From Nectonema munidae (taxonomy: Eukaryota; Nematomorpha; Nectonematoida; Nectonematidae): DNA of 64,000 nucleotides. Shown piece by piece: positions 24,266 to 35,189 of this stretch (position 1 is the first letter of the stretch; every line of letters begins with the position of its first letter). Both the position numbers and the translations under genes were made by a program. Under the pieces are notes generated by a model that saw only the letters and a list, made by a program, of their open reading frames with translations, made no database searches and was not told where the DNA came from. The stretch is from positions 558,001 through 622,000 of the forward strand of contig JAUIRK010001050.1 of assembly GCA_030549495.1 (NCBI GenBank), given 5' to 3'.

Positions 24266-25700
24266 TGAGAGTTCTTGGAGAATTGAAGGGTGATATAGAA
24301 AGTCATATATGGAGTTGGGGATACCATTGAAATATAAGTGGCAGAATTTGAGTAGTTTGGTTCGTATGTTTTGAAAGAAGGATGATGTGTATTGGTGTTT
24401 CTATTTCTGTGCACCCAAAACGGCAAAGTGGGTTGTTGTGTAGTTTGAATTTGTAAAAGTAAGCATAGGTTGGGCAGTGAAAAGAGAACCATCTAATTGT
24501 GTTGCGTGCGAGAAAAATGCTTTTATTTTATTCGCAAAATTGATTAGAGGAGGAGAAATGTTGAGGGATGACCAATTGTTAAGGATGGATGTGTGTGTTG
24601 AAGATTTGATGCAGGATAGAGGGTACAATGGTTAAGGTTGTGTTCGATGTAAATGTTTTGGATAATTGATCTACTATGTTGTTTTCGGTGCATGTAGAAT
24701 GTCCGGGAGACCAGGTGATGGTGATGTTGAAATGTTGAGCGAGTTGGGTGAGTTTGGTGGCTATGCTATGACATGAGAGCGGAATTTTATGATTGAGATT
24801 GAGATCGATGTTTTGAGCGTCTGTGTAAAGATGGATGTGACTAAAGTTGTGACGATATGGCTGCAAGCGGCTAAAATTGTTAACGCTTCTGTTTCATAAG
24901 ATGAAGTGTTGTTGTCGGTGTGAAGGACTTCGGAGAAAAAGGGGGTTAATGAGTTGGTGATAAAGAAGGCGTATGCACCAGTAGCATGGTCAGAGGATTT
25001 GGAACCGTCAGTAAAGATGAAAAGATTATATGGTGAGTGGAGATTAGTGCGTTGCATTTTGATTAGTTTGGTAGCAATGTTTTTATGTTTGCATATCGTT
25101 AATGTGTAGGGTAATTCATCTGAAGGGTTGAAATGGAAGATGGGATGGATTTCAGATGATATGGAATAGTGAGCTAGGTTTGGTATGTACTTGGCAAATA
25201 TGGTTTCGTAAAATGAGAGTATAAGGGATGAAGTTGAGTAGGGTGTGGTGAAAACGTGAATGGGGCTCATGGATTTGAAGTTTTCGAGTATAGTGTTACT
25301 AGAGTTAAGTGTAGTTTGTATAGAATTGGTAGAGTGTGTGTAAGGAGTAGTTTTGAGGTAGGTGTGGTGTGATACGCGTTAGTGATTGTGAGGAGACAGG
25401 TACGGTGAATTTTATTGAGAATAATTCTAGTATTAAGCAGCTAAACACAATAAACACAATAGAACCAATTCTTAAAGCACACCAAAATCTTATCCCTCCA
25501 TCACCCAACTCCTAATCTCATATATCACCCCTTTAATACAACACTTCTACATTTCCTTCTTTTTATTTTGCTCCTTTAGAACATAACAACTAATTCGATT
25601 TTCCGTCACATAGAAACAACCAAGCAAAGCCATCCAAATCATAGCAATACAGCAAGCATATCAGCCAACGCTGGAAAGTGCTTAGAGATTTCCCTCACTC
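24266..25700 (-). mobile_element. LINE with RNase H (I/R1-like group), 5'-truncated, inverted 5' part
   Basis: A perfect 16-bp duplication (ACTCTCATACCTTAAT, 24250-24265 and 25701-25716) bounds it. On the minus strand: SPYNLFIFTDGSKSSDHATG with catalytic Asp, SSYETEALTILAAC with catalytic Glu, then in another frame IHLYTDAQN and ITWSPGHSTCTENN and VDQLSK: a complete RNase H order, characteristic of LINEs of the I/R1/LOA lineage. At least two frameshifts. From 24266 to about 25437 the plus strand is G+T rich; from there to 25700 it is A+C rich, so the last 260 bp appear flipped, as twin priming produces. No poly(A) tail. Confidence 0.82.
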
Positions 25701-25901
25701 ACTCTCATACCTTAATGTAAATTAAATCAAGAATCTCTAGTAAAATATTTAAATAGTTAAATTTGAAATCTATAAAAAAAATTCTAATTTTTTTTTTATT
25801 TACTGACACGATATTAATGTAAAAGAAATTTTTTGATAAATAATTTATAACACAAAATATAAAATATTTTTTCTTTGAGGGAGGTGAAGCATCCAGTTCT
25901 C

Positions 25902-25920
25902 CTTGTGGCTACGCCACTGC
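25902..25920. repeat. Solo transposon terminus GTGGCTACGCCACTG
   Basis: CTTGTGGCTACGCCACTG is the complement of CAGTGGCGTAGCCAC, a terminus I know from several DNA-transposon families. No left partner was found in the preceding few kilobases. Confidence 0.35.
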
Positions 25921-26981
25921 AACTACCTATGCTATGATTTTAAATAGATCTTTTGAATCGTAAACCATTTCTTATTTATTTATCGGAAAAAGAGTATAAC
26001 GGTGGTATCAAATTAGTCAGTGAAGAAATACACGATTTCTCAAATATACATCTCTGTGCTCATGTAAATGTCATGCCATAATTTTACTTTTAGATCACAC
26101 TGGTAGTTATCATCATAGCTGTCTCCTCTTCTATTCCTACAAGACAAGAAAGTAAAGTTAAAGTTTTGTTAATATAAAATCTACATAAAACGGTGTTGTA
26201 ATAAGCATTGTTATTATAAGTTTTTATCAAGCACAAAGAGCTTTTGTAAACCATCATTTTTTCAACTCGCCGGTTAATGTGCGATTGCCTGTAAACCAGC
26301 ATCGGTGGCTTATGTATGGTGGCGCATCAAACCAACTTACAAATCAACTCGTTTTTGAATTTTTCTATTATTTCTTTTTTCACTAAATTTTTAAATTATA
26401 TTTGTTATTAAGCTAAAATTTGAATAAAACAGAAATGAAGACATTCTTTACAAACTAGATAGTGTTTATTTTATATTCAAATGTATTGATTTTAAAAGAA
26501 TATTTGAATCGCGTAAGAATCTTCTAGTTATAAAAAAATATATAATCATATAAAAATTCTTATGAGTCTAGCAATAATCCTTAAATTTTCTTAGAATGAC
26601 TTTTACCAAGGTGCGAGACTCACTGATGGAAAATTTTATTGCTTTCAGATATTTTTTTGTGCCTAAAAAAGCTTTATGACTGATAGATACATCGGAATGC
26701 AGTTTAATTAAACTATGTTCTTATTCAATTTTAACTTAATTATGACTATAGTATTCGCAATCTATTTCATTATTAAAAGGCAAAAATTTATATCTTTTAG
26801 TCCCCTTCCCTTGATATTTTTGGACCCTTCTGATAATAAAATTATGTGTAACTCGCCCTACATGCATCTAAGAACTCACTGTTACTTTAAAAATTCGCTA
26901 ATGTTCACATTTAGTATATTAATATACCATATAACATCTATAGATAATACCAAAGTCGTATTCATTATCTAATCACAAACT
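25921..26981. other. No gene seen
   Basis: AT-rich with frames at 26090 (minus) and 26715 (plus) that resemble nothing I know. Confidence 0.5.
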
Positions 26982-28382
26982 AACAGCATGTATTGTTCAA
27001 GAAAAAATCAACAATAACCCAATTAATAGAATTTCACAGTGAGGTTGCAACCATTTTAGAAAAATACTCGTCTGTTGGCGTTATTTATTTTGACTTTAGT
27101 AAAGCCTTCGGTAAAGTACCACACAACCATTTGCTCAAAAAACTAAATAGCTATGGCATAAACGCAAATGTTTTGAATTGGATCAAATCCTTTCTGAAAA
27201 ATAGAAAACAAGTTTCTGTCGATGGTCAGTTATCAAACAAGTCTGGTGTAACAAGTGGTGTTATTCAAGGTAGTGTTCTTGGTCCCTTATTATTCAACTT
27301 GTACATAAACGACTTACCCTCTAATATCAACTCTAGTTTGAAACTGTTTGCCGATGATCTCAAGATCCACGGTGCTTCGACTAAATCATCCCACAAAACT
27401 CTACAGGCTGATCTTTTTGCTCTTTACGAATGGTGCAGTACTTAGGGAATGGATCTCAATTTTTCAAGATGTAGTCTTCTACAAATTGGCACGAAGAGCA
27501 ACATCACCTATTGTGTTTAAGATATAAAACGAGTTAACTTTATTAAAGACCTTGGGGTTGTTATCGATGATCAACTGCGTTTTAAATTTCACTTTTCGAA
27601 TGCGACATCAAAAGCTTTCAGTTTTCTTCCAAATCATCAGACACTTCTCTGTATTTGATGCTAAAATAGCTCTACCATTGTTTAAAGCCTTAATACGCCC
27701 ACCTCATGAATACGGTAACGTAGAATCCCACCCTACACGCGTGAAAGATATGAAAAGCTTAGCAAAGGTGGAATGGTTTATAACAAACAAATAAAAGGAT
27801 TCGAAAAACTACATTACAAAGAAAGATTGCGCAAATGATCTCTATCATCTCTAACCTACAGGTACAAGCGTAATGACATCATTACAGTTTATAATATAAT
27901 CAAAGGAAATATAAATGTAAAGTCTACAGTTTTACCAGCTCTTTCTTCTAGGTTAGACTTTAGAATATATTGTAGTTTTTGTGGCTCTGACTTGTTTTTT
28001 TTGAAAAATGGTTTGTAAAACGGCTCTTTAATGTAGAAAGGTTGCCGACCCCTGTTCTAGAAGTTCAAGAAATCATGGAAAACAGTTGGTGAAGACAAGA
28101 TGCGAAAAAGATACATCAGGTCCAGTCGTTTTAATAGAATTATAAATGAATGGAACAACCTTCCAAAATATGTTATAGATTCCCCTTCTCTAAACACTTT
28201 CAAAAACCGACTTGATTCTCATTGGAAAGAACTAATCTTCACTTTTAACTAGTTGCGTCCCTACTATTTCCGTCTTAAAAAATAGGATTATCATTTATGT
28301 TTACACTTCGTTCATGTTTCTATTTACTTACTCGATGCGATACCTACAAGCTTTTATTAGCTTAATAAATTATGTTATGTTA
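26982..28382 (+). mobile_element. CR1-type LINE, 5'-truncated
   Basis: Encodes STITQLIEFHSEVATILEKY, VIYFDFSKAFGKVPHNHLLK, NWIKSFLKNRKQ, VTSGVIQGSVLGPLLFNLYI and catalytic LFADDLKIHG: RT motifs of CR1. A TAG at 27443 stands where the family has Trp, and more stops and shifts follow. The C-terminal block RFNRIINEWNNLPKYVIDSP and NTFKNRLDSHW is intact. The 3' end carries a TTAATAAATTATGTTATGTT tail. An hAT fragment (about 27960-28054) interrupts the sequence between SSRLDF and SRNHGKQLVKTRC. Confidence 0.82.
27960..28054. mobile_element. hAT terminal fragment (CAGGGGTCGGCAACCT family)
   Basis: Ends in AGGTTGCCGACCCCTG, the complement of a well-known hAT terminus, preceded by GGCTCTGACTTGTTTTT and ACGGCTCTTT as in Zaphod/Charlie-like elements. 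It lies inside the CR1 LINE; the left terminus is missing, and a six-base TTCTAG match on each side may be what is left of the target duplication. Confidence 0.6.
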
Positions 28383-28922
28383 TCCGAGGAAGAAAGAAAA
28401 GATGTTCATGCGATACAAATAATCCACGTTGAAATTCTGCTTATATCTAATAAAAAATCTGGATCTTCTTTTACTTACAGTAATATCCCTTTGGAATAAA
28501 AAGTATTATAGTAAATTTCGAGCGTGAACTAATTTGTGGGATTTAAATATCAATACCGAATGTGTTTATAAAAAATGCGCTTTCTTGAGATAGTCTCTTA
28601 AATCTCTTAAAGTCGACTTAAATTTGTCGAAAAAATTTTACATATTATACTCGTAACTGCAAAAATATGTTTTAAGGAAAAAGTTAGCTAAAACTAAAAT
28701 TTAGATTAACTATCTCATGGCAACATCATTCACATTTTTTTCTTTATTTTTAAATTGCACACATAAGCCTTGGTTATTCCTGTTTTCAATAAATAGTCAA
28801 ACAAAGAGTTAAACTTAGACATGAAATCACCAAAATTATTTGATAGATAAAATTTCCTGCCCTTTATAGAACAGATGAAAGCAGTTTCAATATTTAAATG
28901 TACACATTCTCTTTTCTTTTAG

Positions 28923-29130
28923 GAAATCCAGGAAGACGTTTAAAAAAGCAAATGTTACAGAGTGAGTACATTTTTTACTAACGATACTATTTTAAAGCAT
29001 AACTGAATTATTTTTTAGGAAGATTAAATTCAGCGAGTAAGTTGACATTTTAATTTTTTATCATGATCACCATTTAGTTGAGCAGGATTTGCCTGAGCTA
29101 AAAGATGCTATAAAATTATCTAGCATATGA
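28923..29130 (+). CDS. 3' end of a host gene: three microexons
   Basis: Three short exons, 28923-28961 (39 bp), 29019-29036 (18 bp) and 29078-29130 (ending in TGA), are each framed by consensus splice signals: a TCTTTTCTTTTAG acceptor, a GTGAGT donor, a TTTTTTAG acceptor, a GTAAGT donor and a CATTTAG acceptor. Introns are only 57 and 41 bp. All three intron phases are 1 and the joined frame is open throughout, giving 36 residues with the charged stretch LKKQMLQRRLNSAIEQ followed by DLPELKDAIK before the stop. This pattern (basic, then a leucine-spaced helix with D-L-x-E-L) looks like a helical or coiled-coil C-terminus. I do not recognise the family. The upstream exons must lie before 28900, beyond or under the CR1 LINE; an AACAG-start candidate at about 28870 would create a stop and was discarded. 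The 3' side runs into a GC-richer 110-bp tract. Confidence 0.6.
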
Positions 29131-30020
29131 GACGAACCGTGGAGGTGCAATGGTTGAATACCATGCTTTAGCCCGGGCTTACTCAACTGTGGGGGAATCG
29201 TCCATTTGTGTGCAAAAATGGAATTGAGGTGGGCAATATTTTTTTTTAGCAAATAGCGGAGTATTGTATAAACAAACATTCAAAAAAATTTCCGAAAACT
29301 TACTTTTTACATAAGAATTTGATATGGTCCGAATTTCAATACAAGTACATCACTTATTGTTAGGAATTAAGGATTTGTATGAACTCAGGATAGAAGAATG
29401 GGTGATAAATAGTTTTTTTTTTTATAAAATAGCATCTGTATAAGATGAATTTTAGGAGCTTATTGAACATGTTAAAGATTTTTGGAATTTCTTTACTTCA
29501 TATAAGCAATTTTAATTTTTTTTCTCAGTGGGCGATTTAAACAAAAAGGTTGAAAACCCATGAAGTTAGCCAACTCTTTCACCACATCCTAAGTGATATC
29601 GCAGCATAAATGTTCAGTATTATAACTTTCAAACATTCTTTCTCAAAGAAAATTGTAATTATTTAATTTTTCCGTTAAAATGTTTGTTTTTTATGGTAAA
29701 AGAAAGAAAAACAAACTTTAGTTTAACAACGTAAGTAAACAATAAAAAAATCATCTTGATGCGCTAATACTATATCAAAATTTATAACATAAAATGTCTA
29801 CAAACACCATAAACTAAATTATAATAGCGCTAAAATTTCACAGTTGTTTAAGGTAATTAAGCTTTGTTAAAACATTGATCAAATGTATCAAAGAACATCT
29901 GGTAAAGCGCATTATTTGTTTTGAAGATTTGGTAAATGAGTTCATGTATCTCTCTAATATAGTACAAGCTATATTTTATTGTGTTCATGAACTTCCGCAA
30001 AATTACAATTAGTTTCTATA
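29131..30020. other. GC-richer 110-bp tract, then spacer
   Basis: 29131-29240 is G+C rich (GTGGAGGTGCAATGGTTGA, TTTAGCCCGGGCTTACTC) with an A-box-like stretch but no B box; it follows the microexon gene directly and could be its 3' UTR or a SINE remnant. The remainder is featureless. Confidence 0.45.
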
Positions 30021-30028
30021 GTATAGAG

Positions 30029-30332
30029 CTGCGTTTTTTAAACTTTTTTTGCTGCGACCCATAGCAAGAAGCACAGTTTGCATCGCAACCCATAATACTT
30101 GGGTGTAATAAGACAAACTCTGATCACTACGTTCATTTATTCAGCATCGACAATTTATATGTATATTTTTTATGATCTGCACATCGCTTTATTTATTTGT
30201 ATGAATAAATATTAATACTTTTACATTTTCTTCACTCTGCTCTGCCTTGTTGTCTTTTCTTTTTTGTCACGACCCATTTTATTTTTCACGCGACCCAGTG
30301 AAGGGTTGGGACCCACAGTTTGAATAACGCTG
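30029..30332. mobile_element. hAT MITE (CAGCG..TTTTCAAACTTTTTT family), copy 1
   Basis: Ends CTGCGTTTTTTAAACTTTTT and the complement of CACAGTTTGAATAACGCTG; perfect 8-bp target duplication GTATAGAG (30021-30028, 30333-30340). Contains CTGCGACCCATAGCAAG and TGTCACGACCCATTTTATTT. Non-coding. Confidence 0.9.
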
Positions 30333-30486
30333 GTATAGAGTGATCTCCATCTATGTTTGGAAAACCAAAGGCACAATACCTTCATGAACAAATCTGGAGA
30401 TAAACGGAGGCAAATGTTAAATATAGTATATACTATCTACATCACCTATATATCTATCTCACTGAGGACATTTATTTGTGTTATTA

Positions 30487-30778
30487 TTACGTAATACAGT
30501 GATTATAGTAGTAATGATGGCAATATGGCACTATCATGTTCTCAGACTTGTATTCTTTTAATGACGCTCGATTCAATGATTTAATTGGTTTTGAGGACGA
30601 ATCCCCAAAGTGAGCGACTTCACTACGTAAAAAATCCTTTTTACGACCACTCTGAATCATCAAGAGGTTATCGAACTGCAACGACATAAAGTTATTTTGG
30701 GTGATCTTTTTGAGCTAAATTCTTGGCAAGCTTGTTGCTAACATCACCGCAAACCCTCAGGATGCAATTGAGCGCAAT
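30487..30778 (-). CDS. Candidate host exon pair, minus strand
   Basis: A CATTTTAG acceptor leads into 30778-30692, open for 28 codons to TAA: IALNCILRVCGDVSNKLAK then NLAQKDHPK. Only four bases after the stop a second frame of 66 codons opens (30687-30487, MSLQFDNLLMIQSGRKKDFL and on), with a possible acceptor TTGCAG near its start. Both have codon choice and amino-acid mix more like coding DNA than the surrounding AT tract. They may be alternative 3' exons of one gene, or a spurious pair. No family recognised and no upstream exon found. Confidence 0.3.
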
Positions 30779-31370
30779 CTAAAATGTATTTTTTGATACA
30801 TAAGTAGGAATAGAGGAAAATTAAGTAAAAATATCAACTTTTTAACACTTTTATTTGAAACGATGGCCCCTTATATCATAATAGAAAGGGCTACATTCTA
30901 GGTTCAATTTTCGTATGCAAGTTGTAAAAATGCGATATCTTTACTCAATTTTGATCTATGGGCAACTGTGAAATGTAAGCGTTAAAATTCTAACTATCAT
31001 TACCTCATCTGTGTTAGCAGTTAGCGATTAAATAGTTAAAAGGTGCGATCTTACAAAAAGTACCAGGTGCATAGAACGGTTTTTAGCAGCCTACAGTCTG
31101 AATATATACAATGTGACTATATCTGCAATCTTGTCATCGCTCATTTTAAGCTTATTTAGACTTTTGTTATATTCATATTTGTGATAATATTTAGAAAGAA
31201 ATTTGAGCATTGGTAAATTTTAATTTATTTTTAACACATATGGTAAATGGAGATGTTGTATGTAAGGCAAGCTTCTCAACATAATTTAATCTTTCCTATA
31301 TTCACATAAGGAGATCTATAAAAAGAGTAAGGCAATGGAGAGGTGGCATAAGCGATAAAATAATTTTATT

Positions 31371-32351
31371 TAGTGACACTGTGACATTTGAATACACCAT
31401 AATGATAAATACTTATATAAGTATATACTATATATAGTGACATATAGGGGACACAACTCCCTATATTTTACATGGTGACACTGTGACATGCTTGTAAATA
31501 CATAATGTAGTCAGTCACACACTGAAATAAAAAGACACAAACTCTTAAAATATTTTTAATGAATACACAATATACAGACATATTCATTATACATAAGTAT
31601 ATACTATATATAGTGACAAAAACTATTTATTTTTTACATGCTGACATTATGACATAAAAATATATGATGTACTTAGACATTTACGTAGGTACAGAGTTTT
31701 TCGATCTATTGCGTCGTTGTTGCAATCAATTGAGTCGTTATTGCAATCAATTACGTCGTTGTTGCTTTCAATTACGTCAGTTTGAAAAATAAGAAAAATT
31801 TAAAAAAACGTAAAATAAAATTTTATATACTAGCAATCAATATGCTCATAGTTTGAAGATTTGTTGATGTACAAAAGCATATTTCTGTATTATCCATTGC
31901 AATCTGAACTAGTGAGTTCTGTGAAAGCACTGCTGATTTGGTTTTTCAGCTGAGACTCATTAGCGCACTCTTGTCTTGTCACCGTAGTTTTACATTTGCT
32001 GAAACAATTTTCAATTGGATTCAAAAATGGGCAGTATGGCGGTAAAAACATTACATTAAATCCTTCAAAACACAAGTTTCGGCAACGATGAATTGATGCA
32101 TTGTCCATTATCAATACTGGATTTTCACACCCTTGAAATTTTTCTCCATTGATCGTGAATTTTTCTTATTTTTAAAACGGACGTAATTGATTGCAACAAC
32201 GATGTAATTGAATGCAACAACGATGCAATAGATCGAAAAACTCTGTATACACACTGACGACACGAAACTTTAAAATAATTTTAAAAAATGACACTGTGTA
32301 TTTGAATACACAATAAGCATAGATACTTAGATAAGTATATACTATATATAG
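31371..32351 (+). repeat. ~180-bp tandem array, three monomers, interrupted
   Basis: The landmark AAGTATATACTATATATAG recurs at 31421, 31597 and 32335, preceded by TGAATACAC(C/A)ATAA and GTGACACTGTG. Spacing is 176 bp and, after subtracting the Tc1-like insertion with its TA, 182 bp. The array therefore predates that insertion, and the last monomer ends exactly at the hAT terminus at 32352. Confidence 0.8.
31692..32245 (-). mobile_element. Tc1/mariner-like element with long TIRs, transposase mostly deleted
   Basis: Flanked by TA at 31690-31691 and 32246-32247. Inverted ends of about 110 bp begin CAGAGTTTTTCGATCTATTG and carry three 21-bp iterations of (G/A)CGTCGTTGTTGCAATCAATT. On the minus strand the C-terminal half of a DDE_3 transposase survives: NPVLIMDNASIHRC with the second catalytic Asp, FLPPYCPFLNPIENCFSKCK, and stop at 31890. 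The N-terminal DNA-binding half and first Asp are gone, the left part of the gene abutting the right TIR. A deletion derivative able to move only with outside transposase. Confidence 0.9.
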
Positions 32352-32998
32352 CAGAGATGGCCAAACTTTTTTCTCCTTGGAACTACTTTTTGTCCTAAAA
32401 ATTTTCTGCTACTTTAGTTGCGTTGAAAAATGATAAATTTTTTGGAAGACAAGTAGACAAAAAATGATGTTTTTTTAAATAAGAGAAATAATGATTTATT
32501 TTCAAAATCATAAGTAATATAGAAAATTAAGTTTTTTTTGAAAATAAAACCTGACACTGCATTTTCTGTGCCAGTTTTTCAAAATTCGCGCCATAATTTG
32601 CCAATGCGATTCTCAAACATGACTGCAAGTGCTCATTTGTTAATTGGGATCTATGTTTTGTTTTAATACTATTCATAAAAGAAAAAGTCGTTTCACACAA
32701 ATACGTTGATCCAAAAAATGCACTGAAACTAACAAATATCATCCAAATGTTTGGGTATTTGTTTATATATTTCCGAAAATCTTTCTCACCAAACATTGAT
32801 TTGAGACATCGCATTTGATGTTTATAAGTTCCTCTTCTAAATCAACCAAACTAGGAAATCACCGAGTTTACTAACTAAAATTTCAATGTTGATGTCATCT
32901 TTAAAACGGTTTGAGAGAAAATTAGTGATCTTCAAGCTCATTGAAGGTTTCGAATCTTTTTTCGAATTCTTTTGAGAATGATTTGTGGTAAGCTTATT
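32352..32998 (-). mobile_element. hAT remnant, GTF2IRD2/ZBED-like transposase C-terminus
   Basis: Starts with the terminus CAGAGATGGCCAAACTTTT at 32352. Minus-strand coding: FEKRFETFNELEDH further up, then in frame 32814-32527 FGSTYLCETTFSFMNSIKTK, HRSQLTNEHLQSCLRIAL and NFEKLAQKMQC: the hAT dimerisation block of the GTF2IRD2/ZBED5 type (S-T-Y-x-C-E-x-x-F-S-x-M-x-x-x-K). The catalytic core and right terminus are missing, and the part above 32814 is broken by stops. Confidence 0.8.
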
Positions 32999-33142
32999 CA
33001 GAAAAGAAAAATCAAAAAAGACACTTTAGAATTTAAAAAAGACACTTCAGAATTAAAAAAAGGCACTTTAGAATTTAAAAAAGACACTTTCGAATTTGAA
33101 AAAGACACTTTAGAATTTGAAAAAGAAACTTTAGAATTTTAA
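32978..33142 (+). repeat. 21-bp tandem repeat, open as a heptad-coding frame
   Basis: Six units of AAAAAAGACACTTTAGAATTT (33010-33140) with small changes. On the plus strand they fall in one open frame from ATG 32978 (54 codons) that repeats KKDTLEF every seven residues. The changes between units keep the frame (F/L, E/K, D/E). Probably a simple expansion inside the hAT remnant rather than a gene, since the opposite strand carries the transposase. Confidence 0.7.
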
Positions 33143-34850
33143 AAAACCGTTTAGAACTAAAAATGGAATGATGAACACCATTCAACTACAATGGCATTTA
33201 AATAGCAAATTAAATTGTTTCAACACATCAAAATAATCCTAATTCGACGCTACTCAAATTTCAATATTTCTCCGAAAAATGATTACAAATCGAAATTTTA
33301 AAAAAATCGAATAAACTAACAAAGAAAAATACATAGAAATATTATCAGAAAGGAATTACATCATTTTCGAGCAATCTCTTCTTTTGAATAAGCTAATGTG
33401 TGGTAAATCAAAGCCGTTCATATTCATATAACTAATGCATCCTCATTTATTCATTTTTAGGTTAATTTGATTTTTGTGGTTTAAAAGTGGCACTCTTATT
33501 CTTCATCATTTCATTTAAGTATTCGTTAATTGCTATTAAAAATATTTGGTATTTTTAAAACAGCAATCAATTTGTTTATTTTCTATAGTTATATAGCAGT
33601 AGGATGAGAATATTAAGGAGGGCGTTGGAGTTGAGTTTAGGATCTATACGATAAGCAATGAACGAGTAAGGAAACGTCGTCATGTTAAATTAGAGAGTTA
33701 TTGAAAAGCATAGATTGAGATGTTTTAGTAAAATAAATATTAAAACCAAAGTAGAGTTCATAAGATAAGTTTTTCAGGAACAACAGACCAAAAAGGTAAA
33801 GGAGGCATTTGAAAAGAAAACAAGCATACACGTATATATATAGTACGGTATATTCAAAATATAGGTAAAACAGAATTTTGTTACTATGCAAACTAAGCAA
33901 ATGTAAGAAATTTATTTGGAAAGTTAGATGCTAGTGTTTCTTTTCCTTATCATTAGTATAGAGAAAAGGACCTCTAAATCTGTTAATCAAATTTAGCACT
34001 TAGTCTCTCCTTTATAAAAGTGAAAATGCAAACAAATGTTATTTCATATTTTCACTTACTTTAACTTGCATAAAGTGCGGAAATGAACGATTTTTTAAAG
34101 AATATCATTATGATATTATAAAAATATGTTATCTTGAAAAATATCACAACTACTTCTGAATTAAAATTTTATTTTTTAGAATTTAAAGCCGACTTTTTAG
34201 GTACCTTCTCTTATCCTTTGATTTCATTTTTCCTTCTTTTCCATTTTGAGTAATTATTTCTGCGATAATTTTAAAGAATATGCAAAATAATTCGCATCTG
34301 CATCATATAGATGAAGTCGAAATGGAAAAATGAACAAAAGTTTAGCAAGAACATAAATAATTTTTTTTTTATAAAAAAATTAATAAAATATATTTTTTAT
34401 CTTTATTCAGCCATATCATAAAAACTGTTATTTAAAATATCTGTCACGTCAGGCTAATATCAATTTTTAGTTACAGAAATTCACATTACTATAGATTACG
34501 AACCGCTTCATACAAAAATATCTGGTATTAATACTATTTGAATAGTAAAAATAGCAAACTTAACTTCTACTAAATATATAGCCACCATTACTATTATAAA
34601 AAAGCTATAAGTAGTAATAATATAAATTGAATAGTAAATTAGGTAGTAAACTAGCGATTTACTATTCATATAAGTAATATTACTACCAAACGAGTAATTA
34701 CATATAATAAGCTAATTATTAAAATAGCATATTTAGACAAATCTTAATCAAGTTATAAATTTAATTTTTTTCTAATTTTATTCTAAAAAGAAAAGTATGA
34801 AGTATATAAATTAGAAGCAGGTTAATTCGTCTTCAAGACAATTCGGTCTA
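33143..34850. other. No gene seen
   Basis: AT-rich; small palindromes around 34600-34720 (TTTACTATTCATATAAGTAA and similar). No coding evidence. Confidence 0.5.
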
Positions 34851-34890
34851 TGGACAATTTGGCCTCTAAATGTATTGATATTAATATTGT
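34851..34890 (+). repeat. GGACAATTTGGCC dispersed repeat, copy 3
   Basis: TGGACAATTTGGCCTCTAAA followed by TATTGATATTAATATTG; a GGGCCGAATTATACC 50 bp on may be an inverted partner. Confidence 0.5.
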
Positions 34891-35050
34891 CCTGACTTTG
34901 AACTTTTCATGGGCCGAATTATACCTGAACCAATAAATTTTTAATAAGCTTAATTGATTTAATGTCTCTACCGTAACTCCGATTTCAATCCAACTTCGCT
35001 TACAGCTACAAAAAAGTATAAGCAAAATAGTTAAGCTTACTAGGGCTATA

Positions 35051-35189
35051 TTAACCCATTTAAGACCAAGCAAAGCAGACGATATCTAAAAAAAACGCAG
35101 ACGATTTATATTCAAAGTCATTGAAAAAAGCAGACGAAGATGAAATTACTTATGTTCCAAAATAGGAACATTGGTCCTAAATGGGTTAA
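35051..35189 (+). mobile_element. piggyBac-type MITE, TTAA family, copy 2
   Basis: TTAACCCATTTAAGACCAA at the left and GGTCCTAAATGGGTTAA at the right, 139 bp including both TTAA. Core shares GCAGACGATATCTA with the other two copies. Its CCCATTTA(A/G)GACC ends are the best preserved. Confidence 0.8.

Noticed and set aside
28870-28900. Possible upstream exon of the microexon gene (ACAGATGAAAGCAG)
   Set aside because: Joining its GTACAC donor to the next exon creates TGA, and the donor is weak.
29125-29240. tRNA gene or SINE
   Set aside because: An A-box-like stretch is present but there is no B box at the right distance and no cloverleaf that I could fold.
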